Of a DNA stretch of 64,000 nt, positions 57,658 to 64,000 are shown one piece after another. The notes under the pieces are model-generated. The model did not search any database, was not told where the DNA came from, and saw nothing but the letters and a program-made list of their open reading frames with translations. Positions within the stretch are counted from its first letter, which is position 1. Every line of letters starts with the position of its first letter. Source of the stretch: Parabacteroides merdae ATCC 43184 (GTDB lineage: Bacteria; Bacteroidota; Bacteroidia; Bacteroidales; Tannerellaceae); the NCBI RefSeq assembly GCF_025151215.1, contig NZ_CP102286.1:310001-374000 (forward strand), read 5' to 3'. A program made the translations under genes and the position numbers.

Positions 57658-57720
57658 AAAACACCGGTGATTCGATTTTAAAACATATATGCTTTGCAAT
57701 CAAAACATCGGTGTTTTGAT
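57658..57720. repeat. Three-unit array of 22-bp-pitch palindromes
   Basis: Units begin AAAACACCGGTG (57658), AAAACATATATG (57680) and AAAACATCGGTG (57702), exactly 22 bp apart, between convergent serS and the sulfur enzyme gene. Outer units are inverted relative to each other (11 of 12 bases), and each contains a short palindrome. The design recalls the 23-bp arrays at 10156 and 55778 with a different core. Confidence 0.75.
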
Positions 57721-57740
57721 AGATAAGGAATTGTACCAAA

Positions 57741-60185
57741 TCAGATGAACAGATTTACATTCGCCTCTTCTGCCCGTTCGAGATAAGAAGCCACGCCGCC
57801 CAGTGTAACATTGTCCATCAGTTCTTCTTTTTGCACGCCCATGACATCCATGCTCATGGTGCAGGCAATCATTTCCACGCCATTGTCTATGGCTTGTTGG
57901 ATCAGGCTTTCCAGGCTGTCGATTCGCTTTCGCTTCATGATGAGGCGCATCATCCAGCTACCGGCGCCTCCCATGTTCATTTTAGACAGTTTGAGTTTGC
58001 CACTGTGTGTCGGAAGCATCCAGCCGAACATCTTGCCGAAAATATCTTTGGTGACTGTTGGTTTATGCTGTTTCTTGATCACATTCAGTCCCCAAAAAGT
58101 AAAAAACATGGTTACTTTCTTGCCGGTCGAAGCCGCTCCATTGGCAATGACAAAGGACGCTAACGCCTTGTCCAGGTCGTCGCTGAAGACGATCAGTGTC
58201 TTGTTGTCGGCATTGTTCCGAGAAATCTCGCAAGAAGCTGTTTTCTCCTGTTTGCGGATGGTGGCGGCGACCACCCCGTTTTTGTTTTCCAACGCAACCA
58301 GCTCTGCACCTGTCATCTTGCACCAGGAAGTGACATCCTTGCCGAAAGCCTGGTCGGTGGCAGTTATCTGAAGTTGTTCGCCGATCTTCAACGCCTCGTA
58401 GTTCTTTTTCAATTGCATCACAGGTCCGGGACACATCAGTCCGCAAGCATCTACTTTCAACAGATTGATCTGGGAATCGGAGTTTCCATAGCTTGTGCTT
58501 TCCGGTATTTCCGGCTTGTGGGAAACGATCTCTTTTATCGGTGCGGTCGCTACGCTCCATGTTTTGTATCCTCCGGATAGGTTGCGCACATGCTTGAAGC
58601 CATTTTGTACCAAGATGCGATAGGCCAGGTAACCACGCAGTCCGACTGCACAGGTTACGACGATCGGTTTCTCCTTTGGCAGTTCGTCTAAATGTTCTCG
58701 CAATTCATCTACCGGTATGTTTATAAATCCGGGAATCGTGCCTAATTTATATTCGTCGTGTGTACGGACATCGATTCGAATCGTATCGGCCGGAAGTTCT
58801 GCGAGCTCGCGCCATTGGATGATCCGGGACTTTTTATTCAAAATATTTTCTGCAACGAATCCGGCCATATTCACGGGATCTTTAGCTGACGAATAGGGAG
58901 GTGCATAGGCATGTTCCAATTCCGCCAGGTCGTGGACTGTACCGCCTCGCTGTATCACTTGTGCCAGCATCTCGATACGTTTGTCTACACCGTTGAAGCC
59001 GACAATCTGGGCGCCTAACAATTTCCCGTTTTCCGGAGCGAACAATATTTTGATGGACAGGGGAACGGCTCCCGGATAATATCCGGCATGAGAGGCCCCA
59101 TGTGTGTAGGAAGAGATATAGGGTATATTGTTCTGTTGTAATAACTTTGCATTCGCACCGGCTGCGGCAACTGTCAGGTCGAATACTTTCGCAATGGAAG
59201 TTCCGATTGATCCCGGATATTTCTTTTTGTTGCCGAATACGATATTGTCTGCCACGATGCGTCCCTGCTTGTTTGCCGGCCCTGCCAGCGGAATAAGGGC
59301 CGGCTGTCCGGTTACGAGATGGCGTACTTCGACTGCGTCGCCGAGGGCATATATATCGGCATCGGAAGTTTGCATATAATCGTTTACGGCGATGCCGCCC
59401 CGTTCTCCGATGGCGAGTCCCGCATCTTTTGCCAGTTTGGTTTCCGGGCGTACTCCGATGCTCAACAAAACCATGTCGGTAGCGATCTGTTTGCCGCTGC
59501 GGAGGTGTACGGTCACACCACCGTCTTTTTCTTCAAAGCGGCTGACACCATCTTCTAAGTGCAGTCCGACTCCCTTATCGGTTAGTTGTCGGTGCACGAT
59601 TGCTGCCATCGAGAAGTCCAACGGAGCCATCACTTGGTTGGCCATTTCTACCACGTCGACCTGTATACCTAAGTCGTGCAGATTTTCCGCCATTTCCAGT
59701 CCGATAAAGCCTCCACCCACAACAATAGCACGTTTCGGATTTTCAGTATTGACATAATTTTTGATCGTATCGGTGTCCGGCACATTACGGAGCGTGAATA
59801 TTTTCTTGCTTCCGATCCCTTCGATACCAGGCCGGAGCGGTTCGGCTCCCGGTGAAAGTACCAGTTTGTCGTATGTTTCGGTGTATGTCTCGCCTGTGGA
59901 TAGGTTCTTGATTTCCACTTCTTTTTTATCCGGACGGATAGCGGTTACCTCCTGTTCCGTGCGAATGTCAATCCGGAAACGGTCTGTGAAACCTTTTGCT
60001 GTCTGTACGAACAGCTTTTCTCGGTTGTTGATCGTGTCACCGATATAATAAGGTAGGCCACAGTTTGCATACGATACATATTTTCCTCGTTCGAACAAGA
60101 TGATATTGGCTTTTTCATCCATTCTGCGCAGACGTGCTGCAACGGTAGCTCCTCCGGCTACTCCTCCTATAATCAGGTAGTTCAT
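57741..60185 (-). CDS. CoA-disulfide-reductase-like flavoprotein fused to rhodanese, TusA and DsrE domains
   Basis: An 814-residue four-domain protein. The FAD/NAD(P)H reductase (1-450) starts IIGGVAGGATVAARLRRMD and has the redox Cys in VSYANCGLPYYIG (about residue 43). A rhodanese (about 465-555) has its active Cys in VVTCAVGLRGY. A TusA domain (about 575-645) shows DACGLMCPGPVM. A DsrE-like domain (about 660-814) closes it. Together they suggest sulfane-sulfur handling: reduction of CoA or protein persulfides and sulfur relay within one cytoplasmic polypeptide. A MarR gene lies 64 bp upstream on the same strand and probably regulates it. Confidence 0.92.
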   Translation of the reverse strand: MNYLIIGGVAGGATVAARLRRMDEKANIILFERGKYVSYANCGLPYYIGDTINNREKLFVQTAKGFTDRFRIDIRTEQEVTAIRPDKKEVEIKNLSTGETYTETYDKLVLSPGAEPLRPGIEGIGSKKIFTLRNVPDTDTIKNYVNTENPKRAIVVGGGFIGLEMAENLHDLGIQVDVVEMANQVMAPLDFSMAAIVHRQLTDKGVGLHLEDGVSRFEEKDGGVTVHLRSGKQIATDMVLLSIGVRPETKLAKDAGLAIGERGGIAVNDYMQTSDADIYALGDAVEVRHLVTGQPALIPLAGPANKQGRIVADNIVFGNKKKYPGSIGTSIAKVFDLTVAAAGANAKLLQQNNIPYISSYTHGASHAGYYPGAVPLSIKILFAPENGKLLGAQIVGFNGVDKRIEMLAQVIQRGGTVHDLAELEHAYAPPYSSAKDPVNMAGFVAENILNKKSRIIQWRELAELPADTIRIDVRTHDEYKLGTIPGFINIPVDELREHLDELPKEKPIVVTCAVGLRGYLAYRILVQNGFKHVRNLSGGYKTWSVATAPIKEIVSHKPEIPESTSYGNSDSQINLLKVDACGLMCPGPVMQLKKNYEALKIGEQLQITATDQAFGKDVTSWCKMTGAELVALENKNGVVAATIRKQEKTASCEISRNNADNKTLIVFSDDLDKALASFVIANGAASTGKKVTMFFTFWGLNVIKKQHKPTVTKDIFGKMFGWMLPTHSGKLKLSKMNMGGAGSWMMRLIMKRKRIDSLESLIQQAIDNGVEMIACTMSMDVMGVQKEELMDNVTLGGVASYLERAEEANVNLFI

Positions 60186-60249
60186 GTTGTAAAAATATTA
60201 TTTGTATTATACATATTTGTTAATGGACAATATTGGGATAAAAAAAGGT

Positions 60250-60615
60250 TCAACCTTTTTCCATACAAGTTTTCAGTTTCTCAAACAATCCGTCGAAACA
60301 CAGTTCTGCATTCATCATCTGCTGTATTTTTTCTTTTCCGCCAGGAGTGAGGGAGAAGCACATCTGCCGTTTGTCGTTTTTGTTGATGTTGCGGCGGATA
60401 TAACCTTTATTCTCTACGGCTGTGATCACTTTCGAAACGCGTGAGTTGGACAGACCTATATATTCGCAGATCATACCTGCGGATTTCGTTTCTCCGTCTT
60501 TCAGGCAGCAGAGTAACATGGCCTCATTGATCGTAATATCGTGTACCTCCGCAAAGGTTTTCTCGAACTGGTATAAAGCTTTGTATATATCTTTTATTGC
60601 ACAAATTGATTCCAT
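60250..60615 (-). CDS. MarR-family transcriptional regulator
   Basis: A 121-residue winged-helix protein: GMICEYIGLSNSRVSKVITA as recognition helix region and GYIRRNINKNDKRQMCFSLT as the wing. I start it at the ATG at 60615; the longer frame to 60642 begins inside the promoter's -7 box (60640-60647). It precedes the persulfide-type enzyme gene and likely senses sulfur or redox state through an unknown ligand; two Cys residues in the C-terminal half could take part. Confidence 0.9.
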   Translation of the reverse strand: MESICAIKDIYKALYQFEKTFAEVHDITINEAMLLCCLKDGETKSAGMICEYIGLSNSRVSKVITAVENKGYIRRNINKNDKRQMCFSLTPGGKEKIQQMMNAELCFDGLFEKLKTCMEKG

Positions 60616-60639
60616 ATTCTTATATGTTGTTGATGGGTA

Positions 60640-60647
60640 CAAAGATA
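60640..60647 (-). promoter_or_regulatory. -7 box of the MarR gene
   Basis: Minus-strand TATCTTTG, 24 bp before the ATG at 60615. Confidence 0.6.
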
Positions 60648-60804
60648 TATAATATTTTCAATATAAATAATGTTTAGTGGAAAATATTTTGTCTGGTGAT
60701 AAAAAGAGAGTGTGTTTTGTGGAATAAAAGGATGCATGCTATTATCTGAAAGCATGCATCCTTTTGAAATAATTTTTTGCCGGATGAGACAGAGTCTTGT
60801 TTGT

Positions 60805-61782
60805 TTAATCTCTGTTGGAGAAATATTTCATGAACTGCGAGCGTTCATACATCGCAGGATTGGAGATGTTGGCATAGTTTAGTTTGCCTTTAAACTGGTC
60901 AAGCGACTGATAATGCGCTTGGTGCATCCATTCTTCAATACAGGTAAGCACCTGTGAGATAATTTCTGCTCCATGTGTATAGACGGCGCTACACATCTGT
61001 ATGGCGTCGGCTCCTGCAAGCAAGCATTTGATGACATCTTCCCAATCGTGCACTCCAGTAGAGGAAGCGATGCTGATTCCGGGTATCTTACCTGAAACGA
61101 TTGCTGTCCAGCGAAGCGTGTCACTCAGGTCGGAATGGTTACTGAAAACGTTACCTGAGACAATTTGCATATTGTTGATGTCGATATCCGGTTGGTAAAA
61201 ACGGTTGAAGAGGACGATTCCGTCCGCCCCGTTAACTGTCAGCGTATGGGCTACAGCTGGAATATTACCGACCATTTTGCTCATCTTGATCATGACAGGG
61301 ATCGAAACAGTTTCTTTCACTTTACGAATAATGCTGACATACAAGTCACGCATGTTTTCACTGTTGTATGTGAGGTCTGTTTCCAAGAAGAACACGTTTA
61401 GTTCCAAGGCATCAGCACCTGCTAATTCGATCTGGCGGGCAAATTCGATCCATGCATCCGATTTATAGCAGTTGATACTTGCGATAACCGGAATGGTGCA
61501 TAATTCTTTCGTCTTCTGGATCAGTTCCAGATAATCGTTTATCTGATTCGCCTTTACATAACCGCGTATGTAATCGGCTGCTTCGGGATAGTCCGAATCC
61601 TGCATCAGTATATCGCTTTGCATTTCAATCTGCTCTTCGAAGAGTGATTTCAGTACGATCGCACCTGCACCGGCTTTTTCAAATTCCTTGTTTCGTTCCG
61701 CGTTGTTTGTCAAACCGGAACTTCCGACGATAAGCGGGTTACGGAGTGTCAGTCCCGCATATTGTGTTTTAATGTCAATCAT
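60805..61782 (-). CDS. Dihydroorotate-dehydrogenase-like FMN protein
   Basis: A 325-residue TIM barrel opening MIDIKTQYAGLTLRNPLIVG, with KAGAGAIVLKSLFEEQ, ASINCYKSDAWIEFA and IVLFNRFYQPDIDI. This is the DHOD-like group of Bacteroidales, distinct from pyrD. The catalytic role in pyrimidine synthesis is doubtful. An alternative start seven codons upstream (61803) exists. Confidence 0.88.
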   Translation of the reverse strand: MIDIKTQYAGLTLRNPLIVGSSGLTNNAERNKEFEKAGAGAIVLKSLFEEQIEMQSDILMQDSDYPEAADYIRGYVKANQINDYLELIQKTKELCTIPVIASINCYKSDAWIEFARQIELAGADALELNVFFLETDLTYNSENMRDLYVSIIRKVKETVSIPVMIKMSKMVGNIPAVAHTLTVNGADGIVLFNRFYQPDIDINNMQIVSGNVFSNHSDLSDTLRWTAIVSGKIPGISIASSTGVHDWEDVIKCLLAGADAIQMCSAVYTHGAEIISQVLTCIEEWMHQAHYQSLDQFKGKLNYANISNPAMYERSQFMKYFSNRD

Positions 61783-61867
61783 GTCAGATTCAATTATGTT
61801 CAACGATTACAAAAATAGAGAATTATTTTCTACCTTATCTGTTCTTGCTCTTTAAAATGGTTAAAAC

Positions 61868-62536
61868 TCAATATTCCCGTTCTCCGAAAATGCTGGTTCC
61901 TATGCGTATCATCGTACTACCTTCGCGGATGGCGATCGGATAGTCGTGGCTCATTCCCATTGATAATTCGCAAAAATATTCGTCACCCTTGAATACCGAG
62001 TTTTTCAGTTCAGTGAAAAGTTCATGGATATTATGAAACTCATTTTTGATCAGAGATGTGTCGTCGGTGTTGGTCGCCATCCCCATTAGTCCGCATATCC
62101 GGATGTAGGGAAGGGCTTCGGGCAACAGATTGTATAGCAGTTCACGGCATTCGTCAGGACTGAAGCCGTGCTTGGCTTCTTCTTGCGCGATATGTATCTC
62201 CAACAGGACACGGATGATACGATCATGTTTAGCCGCTTGCTTGTTGACTTCCTGCAAAAGTTTTAACGAGTCGATACTGTGTATCGTGTGGATGAACGGG
62301 GCAATGTCTTTTACCTTGTTGCTTTGCAATGGGCCGATAAAATGCCATTCGATGTCACTGGGCAATACTTTTTGTTTAGCTGTCAATTCTTGGGCCCTGC
62401 TTTCACCAAATACACGTTGTCCCGCATTGTAGGCTTCCTGCAATGCCTCGACGGGATGGAACTTGGAGACCGCTACCAACGTGACACCTGCCGGCAGCGA
62501 TGCTTTCAGTCTTGTTATATTTTCAGTGATGTTCAT
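61868..62536 (-). CDS. YggS-family PLP homeostasis protein
   Basis: A 222-residue single-domain PLP protein. The PLP lysine is in TLVAVSKFHPVEAL, and FGESRAQEL, EWHFIGPLQSNKVK and LSMGMSHDYPIAI are family marks. It buffers pyridoxal phosphate. Its start overlaps the stop of the upstream DUF4494 gene by 4 bp, so the two are coupled. Confidence 0.95.
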   Translation of the reverse strand: MNITENITRLKASLPAGVTLVAVSKFHPVEALQEAYNAGQRVFGESRAQELTAKQKVLPSDIEWHFIGPLQSNKVKDIAPFIHTIHSIDSLKLLQEVNKQAAKHDRIIRVLLEIHIAQEEAKHGFSPDECRELLYNLLPEALPYIRICGLMGMATNTDDTSLIKNEFHNIHELFTELKNSVFKGDEYFCELSMGMSHDYPIAIREGSTMIRIGTSIFGEREY

Positions 62537-63039
62537 GCTTCTTTTGTTTCCGCCTGTTTTTTCTGTTCGGCAATCAGTTCTTCCTCTGATTTCTTTTCCG
62601 CAGGGACACTGTTGGCGTCAAAAGGAAAGACATCCATCAGTTGGGTTTCTGTAACGGAGGCGATGGTATAGTCGGCAAGCGTTCCCTTCATTCCGTCTTC
62701 CAATACGGCGATGGCATCTTTCAGGTTAGACGCCTGTGCCAGCATCTGTGCAGCTGTTTTCTTTTCGGCTCCGCTTTTTTCATCGAGGGTGATGAAGTAA
62801 ACCTTGATCTTATAGAAACGGTCGCCATTTTCGTTGAAGAACAATTCTGACAAACGGGCGCGTTTGATGTCTGTTACAGTAAATTCCCCGGATACGAAGG
62901 GGCGGATTTCTTCGATGATGCGGGCTTCCGCTTCCGTGAACGACAGGGCGTCGACCAAATAGGGTTCCGTCACTTTCTTTTGTGCTCCATTCTCCATGAT
63001 CTTCTCGAAGGAGACTTTGCATTCAAACCAGTTATGCAT
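62533..63039 (-). CDS. DUF4494 family protein
   Basis: A 168-residue soluble protein beginning MHNWFECKVSFEKIMENGAQ, with VTEPYLVDALSFTEAEARII, the DUF4494 pattern in Bacteroidales. The function is unknown. A promoter (minus strand TATATTTG, 63088-63095, with a near -33 at 63115-63118, 19-bp spacing) lies about 50 bp upstream. Confidence 0.85.
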   Translation of the reverse strand: MHNWFECKVSFEKIMENGAQKKVTEPYLVDALSFTEAEARIIEEIRPFVSGEFTVTDIKRARLSELFFNENGDRFYKIKVYFITLDEKSGAEKKTAAQMLAQASNLKDAIAVLEDGMKGTLADYTIASVTETQLMDVFPFDANSVPAEKKSEEELIAEQKKQAETKEA

Positions 63040-63087
63040 ATATTTATATGTTTTATAATGTCTGTATTTTTATTTCAAACCAAGGTA

Positions 63088-63118
63088 CAAATATAACGGC
63101 TATTCGGGAATTAAACAA
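63088..63118 (-). promoter_or_regulatory. Promoter of the DUF4494-yggS operon
   Basis: Minus strand: GTTG (near TTTG) and TATATTTG with 19-bp spacing. Confidence 0.65.
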
Positions 63119-63269
63119 CCGGAACGGATTTCTTTGTCAATTATTGGATCGTAGTGAACTTTTTGCCACATGCTCCGGTTATATAAGCGTAGTGTGTTTT
63201 TTCATGGTATTAGATTTTTAGATTAGTAATAGGTTGTTTTGTCTGGTTCGAGAGGAATAGGACAAAAGT

Positions 63270-63416
63270 TCTAAAATATCAGAGCCGGAAGTGTAGGAAT
63301 TCCCCATACATTCCGGCTCTTTTACGTTTCAAAACCCATCGTTTCTTCAATTTCAAGGCAACATGTGTCTTCCCCCTACTGCTTGTTTATAAGATTCGAC
63401 GTATCTGTCAAAGGTA
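63270..63416 (-). ncRNA. Candidate small RNA with terminal hairpin
   Basis: A minus-strand -7 box TACCTTTG (63409-63416) is followed after about 85 bp by a strong hairpin, AGAGCCGGAA ... TTCCGGCTCT (63281-63320), ending in a T-containing tail. No credible ORF lies between. A -33 match is missing, so this is tentative. The hairpin could also serve the plus strand (TTTT follows it there). Confidence 0.35.
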
Positions 63417-63562
63417 AAACAATTATTTTTTATTCTCTAATTTGTAGTATAATATTCAATAAAGATTTTGAAATAAAGGGAGCTAGAAAGGAAATGTGCA
63501 ACTCGTGATTGGGTGAAAAGGGAAATATTCACTTTATCGGAGGAAAGAATAAAGCATACAAA

Positions 63563-63597
63563 ACCTGCTGCACGCTGGTGGTACAGCGTGCAGAGGT
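63563..63597. repeat. Strong isolated hairpin ACCT-CTGCACGCTG / CAGCGTGCAG-AGGT
   Basis: A ten-bp perfect inverted repeat (63568-63577 / 63584-63593) with a six-nt loop, extended by ACCT/AGGT beyond one bulged G. A smaller GCCCcgtcGGGC hairpin follows near 63627. Both lie downstream of the recombinase gene's stop and may end its transcript or be REP-like. The 63040-63730 gap holds no other recognised gene. Confidence 0.7.
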
Positions 63598-63730
63598 ATT
63601 GGATTATTTAGTATGCAGATCATCTTGCCCCGTCGGGCATGCCGTATTGACTGATAATAAATTACCTCAAAAACAATTTATTAAGGTTACATAGATTAAC
63701 ATTCAGACAATTAAGGCCATGAAGGTCCGA

Positions 63731-64000
63731 TTACTTAATATATCTATATTTCCTCCAGTCCGGGAATGTGTTCCGCAGGAAATCACGCAGAGTCTGGCGG
63801 TTTACTCCGAATTTTTCGGCGATTTCGTTCATCGAGCATTTCTCATTGATCATTTTCTTGATGACATTTTCTTTTCCGGACAACCTGACCTGCATGGTCT
63901 TTTTGCCTTTCGGACGACCGAGTTTCGTGCCTTCCGCTTTTTTACGCGCAAGTGCTTCGCGGGTACGTTGTGAAATCAGATTGCGTTCGATTTCTGCACT
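63731..64000 (-). CDS. Serine site-specific recombinase, C-terminal part (cut by window edge)
   Basis: The last 90 residues are visible. AEIERNLISQRTREALARKK is the conserved E-helix region of the resolvase/invertase family, followed by KLGRPKGKKT and a C-terminal helix-turn-helix (MNEIAEKFGVNRQTLRDFL). It resembles Bacteroidales Mpi-type invertases, which flip promoters, but resolvases and transposon recombinases share this end, and the catalytic Ser domain lies outside the window. Confidence 0.85.
   Translation of the reverse strand, partial: SAEIERNLISQRTREALARKKAEGTKLGRPKGKKTMQVRLSGKENVIKKMINEKCSMNEIAEKFGVNRQTLRDFLRNTFPDWRKYRYIK

Noticed and set aside
63731..64000. The edge recombinase as the enzyme that flips the inverton at 50641-51195
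   Set aside because: The inverton site type is, as I recall, used by tyrosine recombinases, the gene is incomplete and 12.5 kb away; no direct evidence links them.

Overview
The window looks like a chromosomal segment of a gut Bacteroidales bacterium, most probably Parabacteroides. The signs are TAnnTTTG -7 boxes upstream of many genes, a SusC/SusD pair, an RND pump with its PG0541-type partner, DUF4248/DUF4494/DUF5686/DUF1460 proteins, a TonB-dependent outer membrane style of biology, and Kdo synthesis genes. The genus is inferred from gene content and was not tested by a search. No IS element, prophage or CRISPR array was seen. The left edge cuts an Old Yellow Enzyme gene and the right edge cuts a serine recombinase gene.

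Left end (1-8.3 kb, minus strand): a TetR regulator, a complete TolC/membrane-fusion/RND efflux system, a small PG0541-type protein, an atypical OmpR-like regulator, a steroid 5-alpha-reductase homologue and the start of an Old Yellow Enzyme gene follow one another with tiny gaps or overlaps. This reads as one regulated unit that could export and chemically reduce bile acids or steroids. An AraC regulator diverges from it.

9.4-25.9 kb: an HdeD-like membrane protein, pyrG and yidC, kdsB, a Kef-type antiporter, an AlbA_2 protein, an NfeD protease, an ECF sigma factor, a threonine aldolase, a two-phosphoesterase fusion, and a xanthine permease with xanthine phosphoribosyltransferase (purine salvage). 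25.9-28.5 kb: two identical initiator tRNA genes flank cbpM/cbpA and a DUF4248 gene. 28.7-45 kb: TetR-fabH-fabG, a pseudouridine synthase, an EamA transporter, cutC, pspC-uvrB-DUF1460, a DUF5686 outer membrane protein, a Crp/Fnr regulator, kdsA, miaA, gapA, a small YtxH/holin-like envelope operon and prmA.

45.2-54.3 kb: a SusD/SusC nutrient-uptake pair and a divergent GH78 alpha-L-rhamnosidase are separated by a segment bounded by perfect 27-bp inverted repeats with an outward promoter inside. This is a phase-variation switch, and in this sequence it points away from susC. 54.4-63 kb: rplU-rpmA, an NlpC/P60 lipoprotein, serS, a four-domain CoA-disulfide-reductase/rhodanese/TusA/DsrE fusion with a MarR regulator, a DHOD-like enzyme, a YggS protein and DUF4494.

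Two non-coding patterns stand out. The first is a composite dispersed repeat of about 330-370 bp, found upstream of both pyrG and serS in the same orientation. It has palindromes at an exact 23-bp pitch followed by paired TGATAG boxes at 11-bp and 8-bp pitch. The second is the terminator-promoter-start arrangement at miaA and at the NlpC gene, which predicts nearly leaderless mRNAs. All functional names come from reading the protein sequences; no database search was run.
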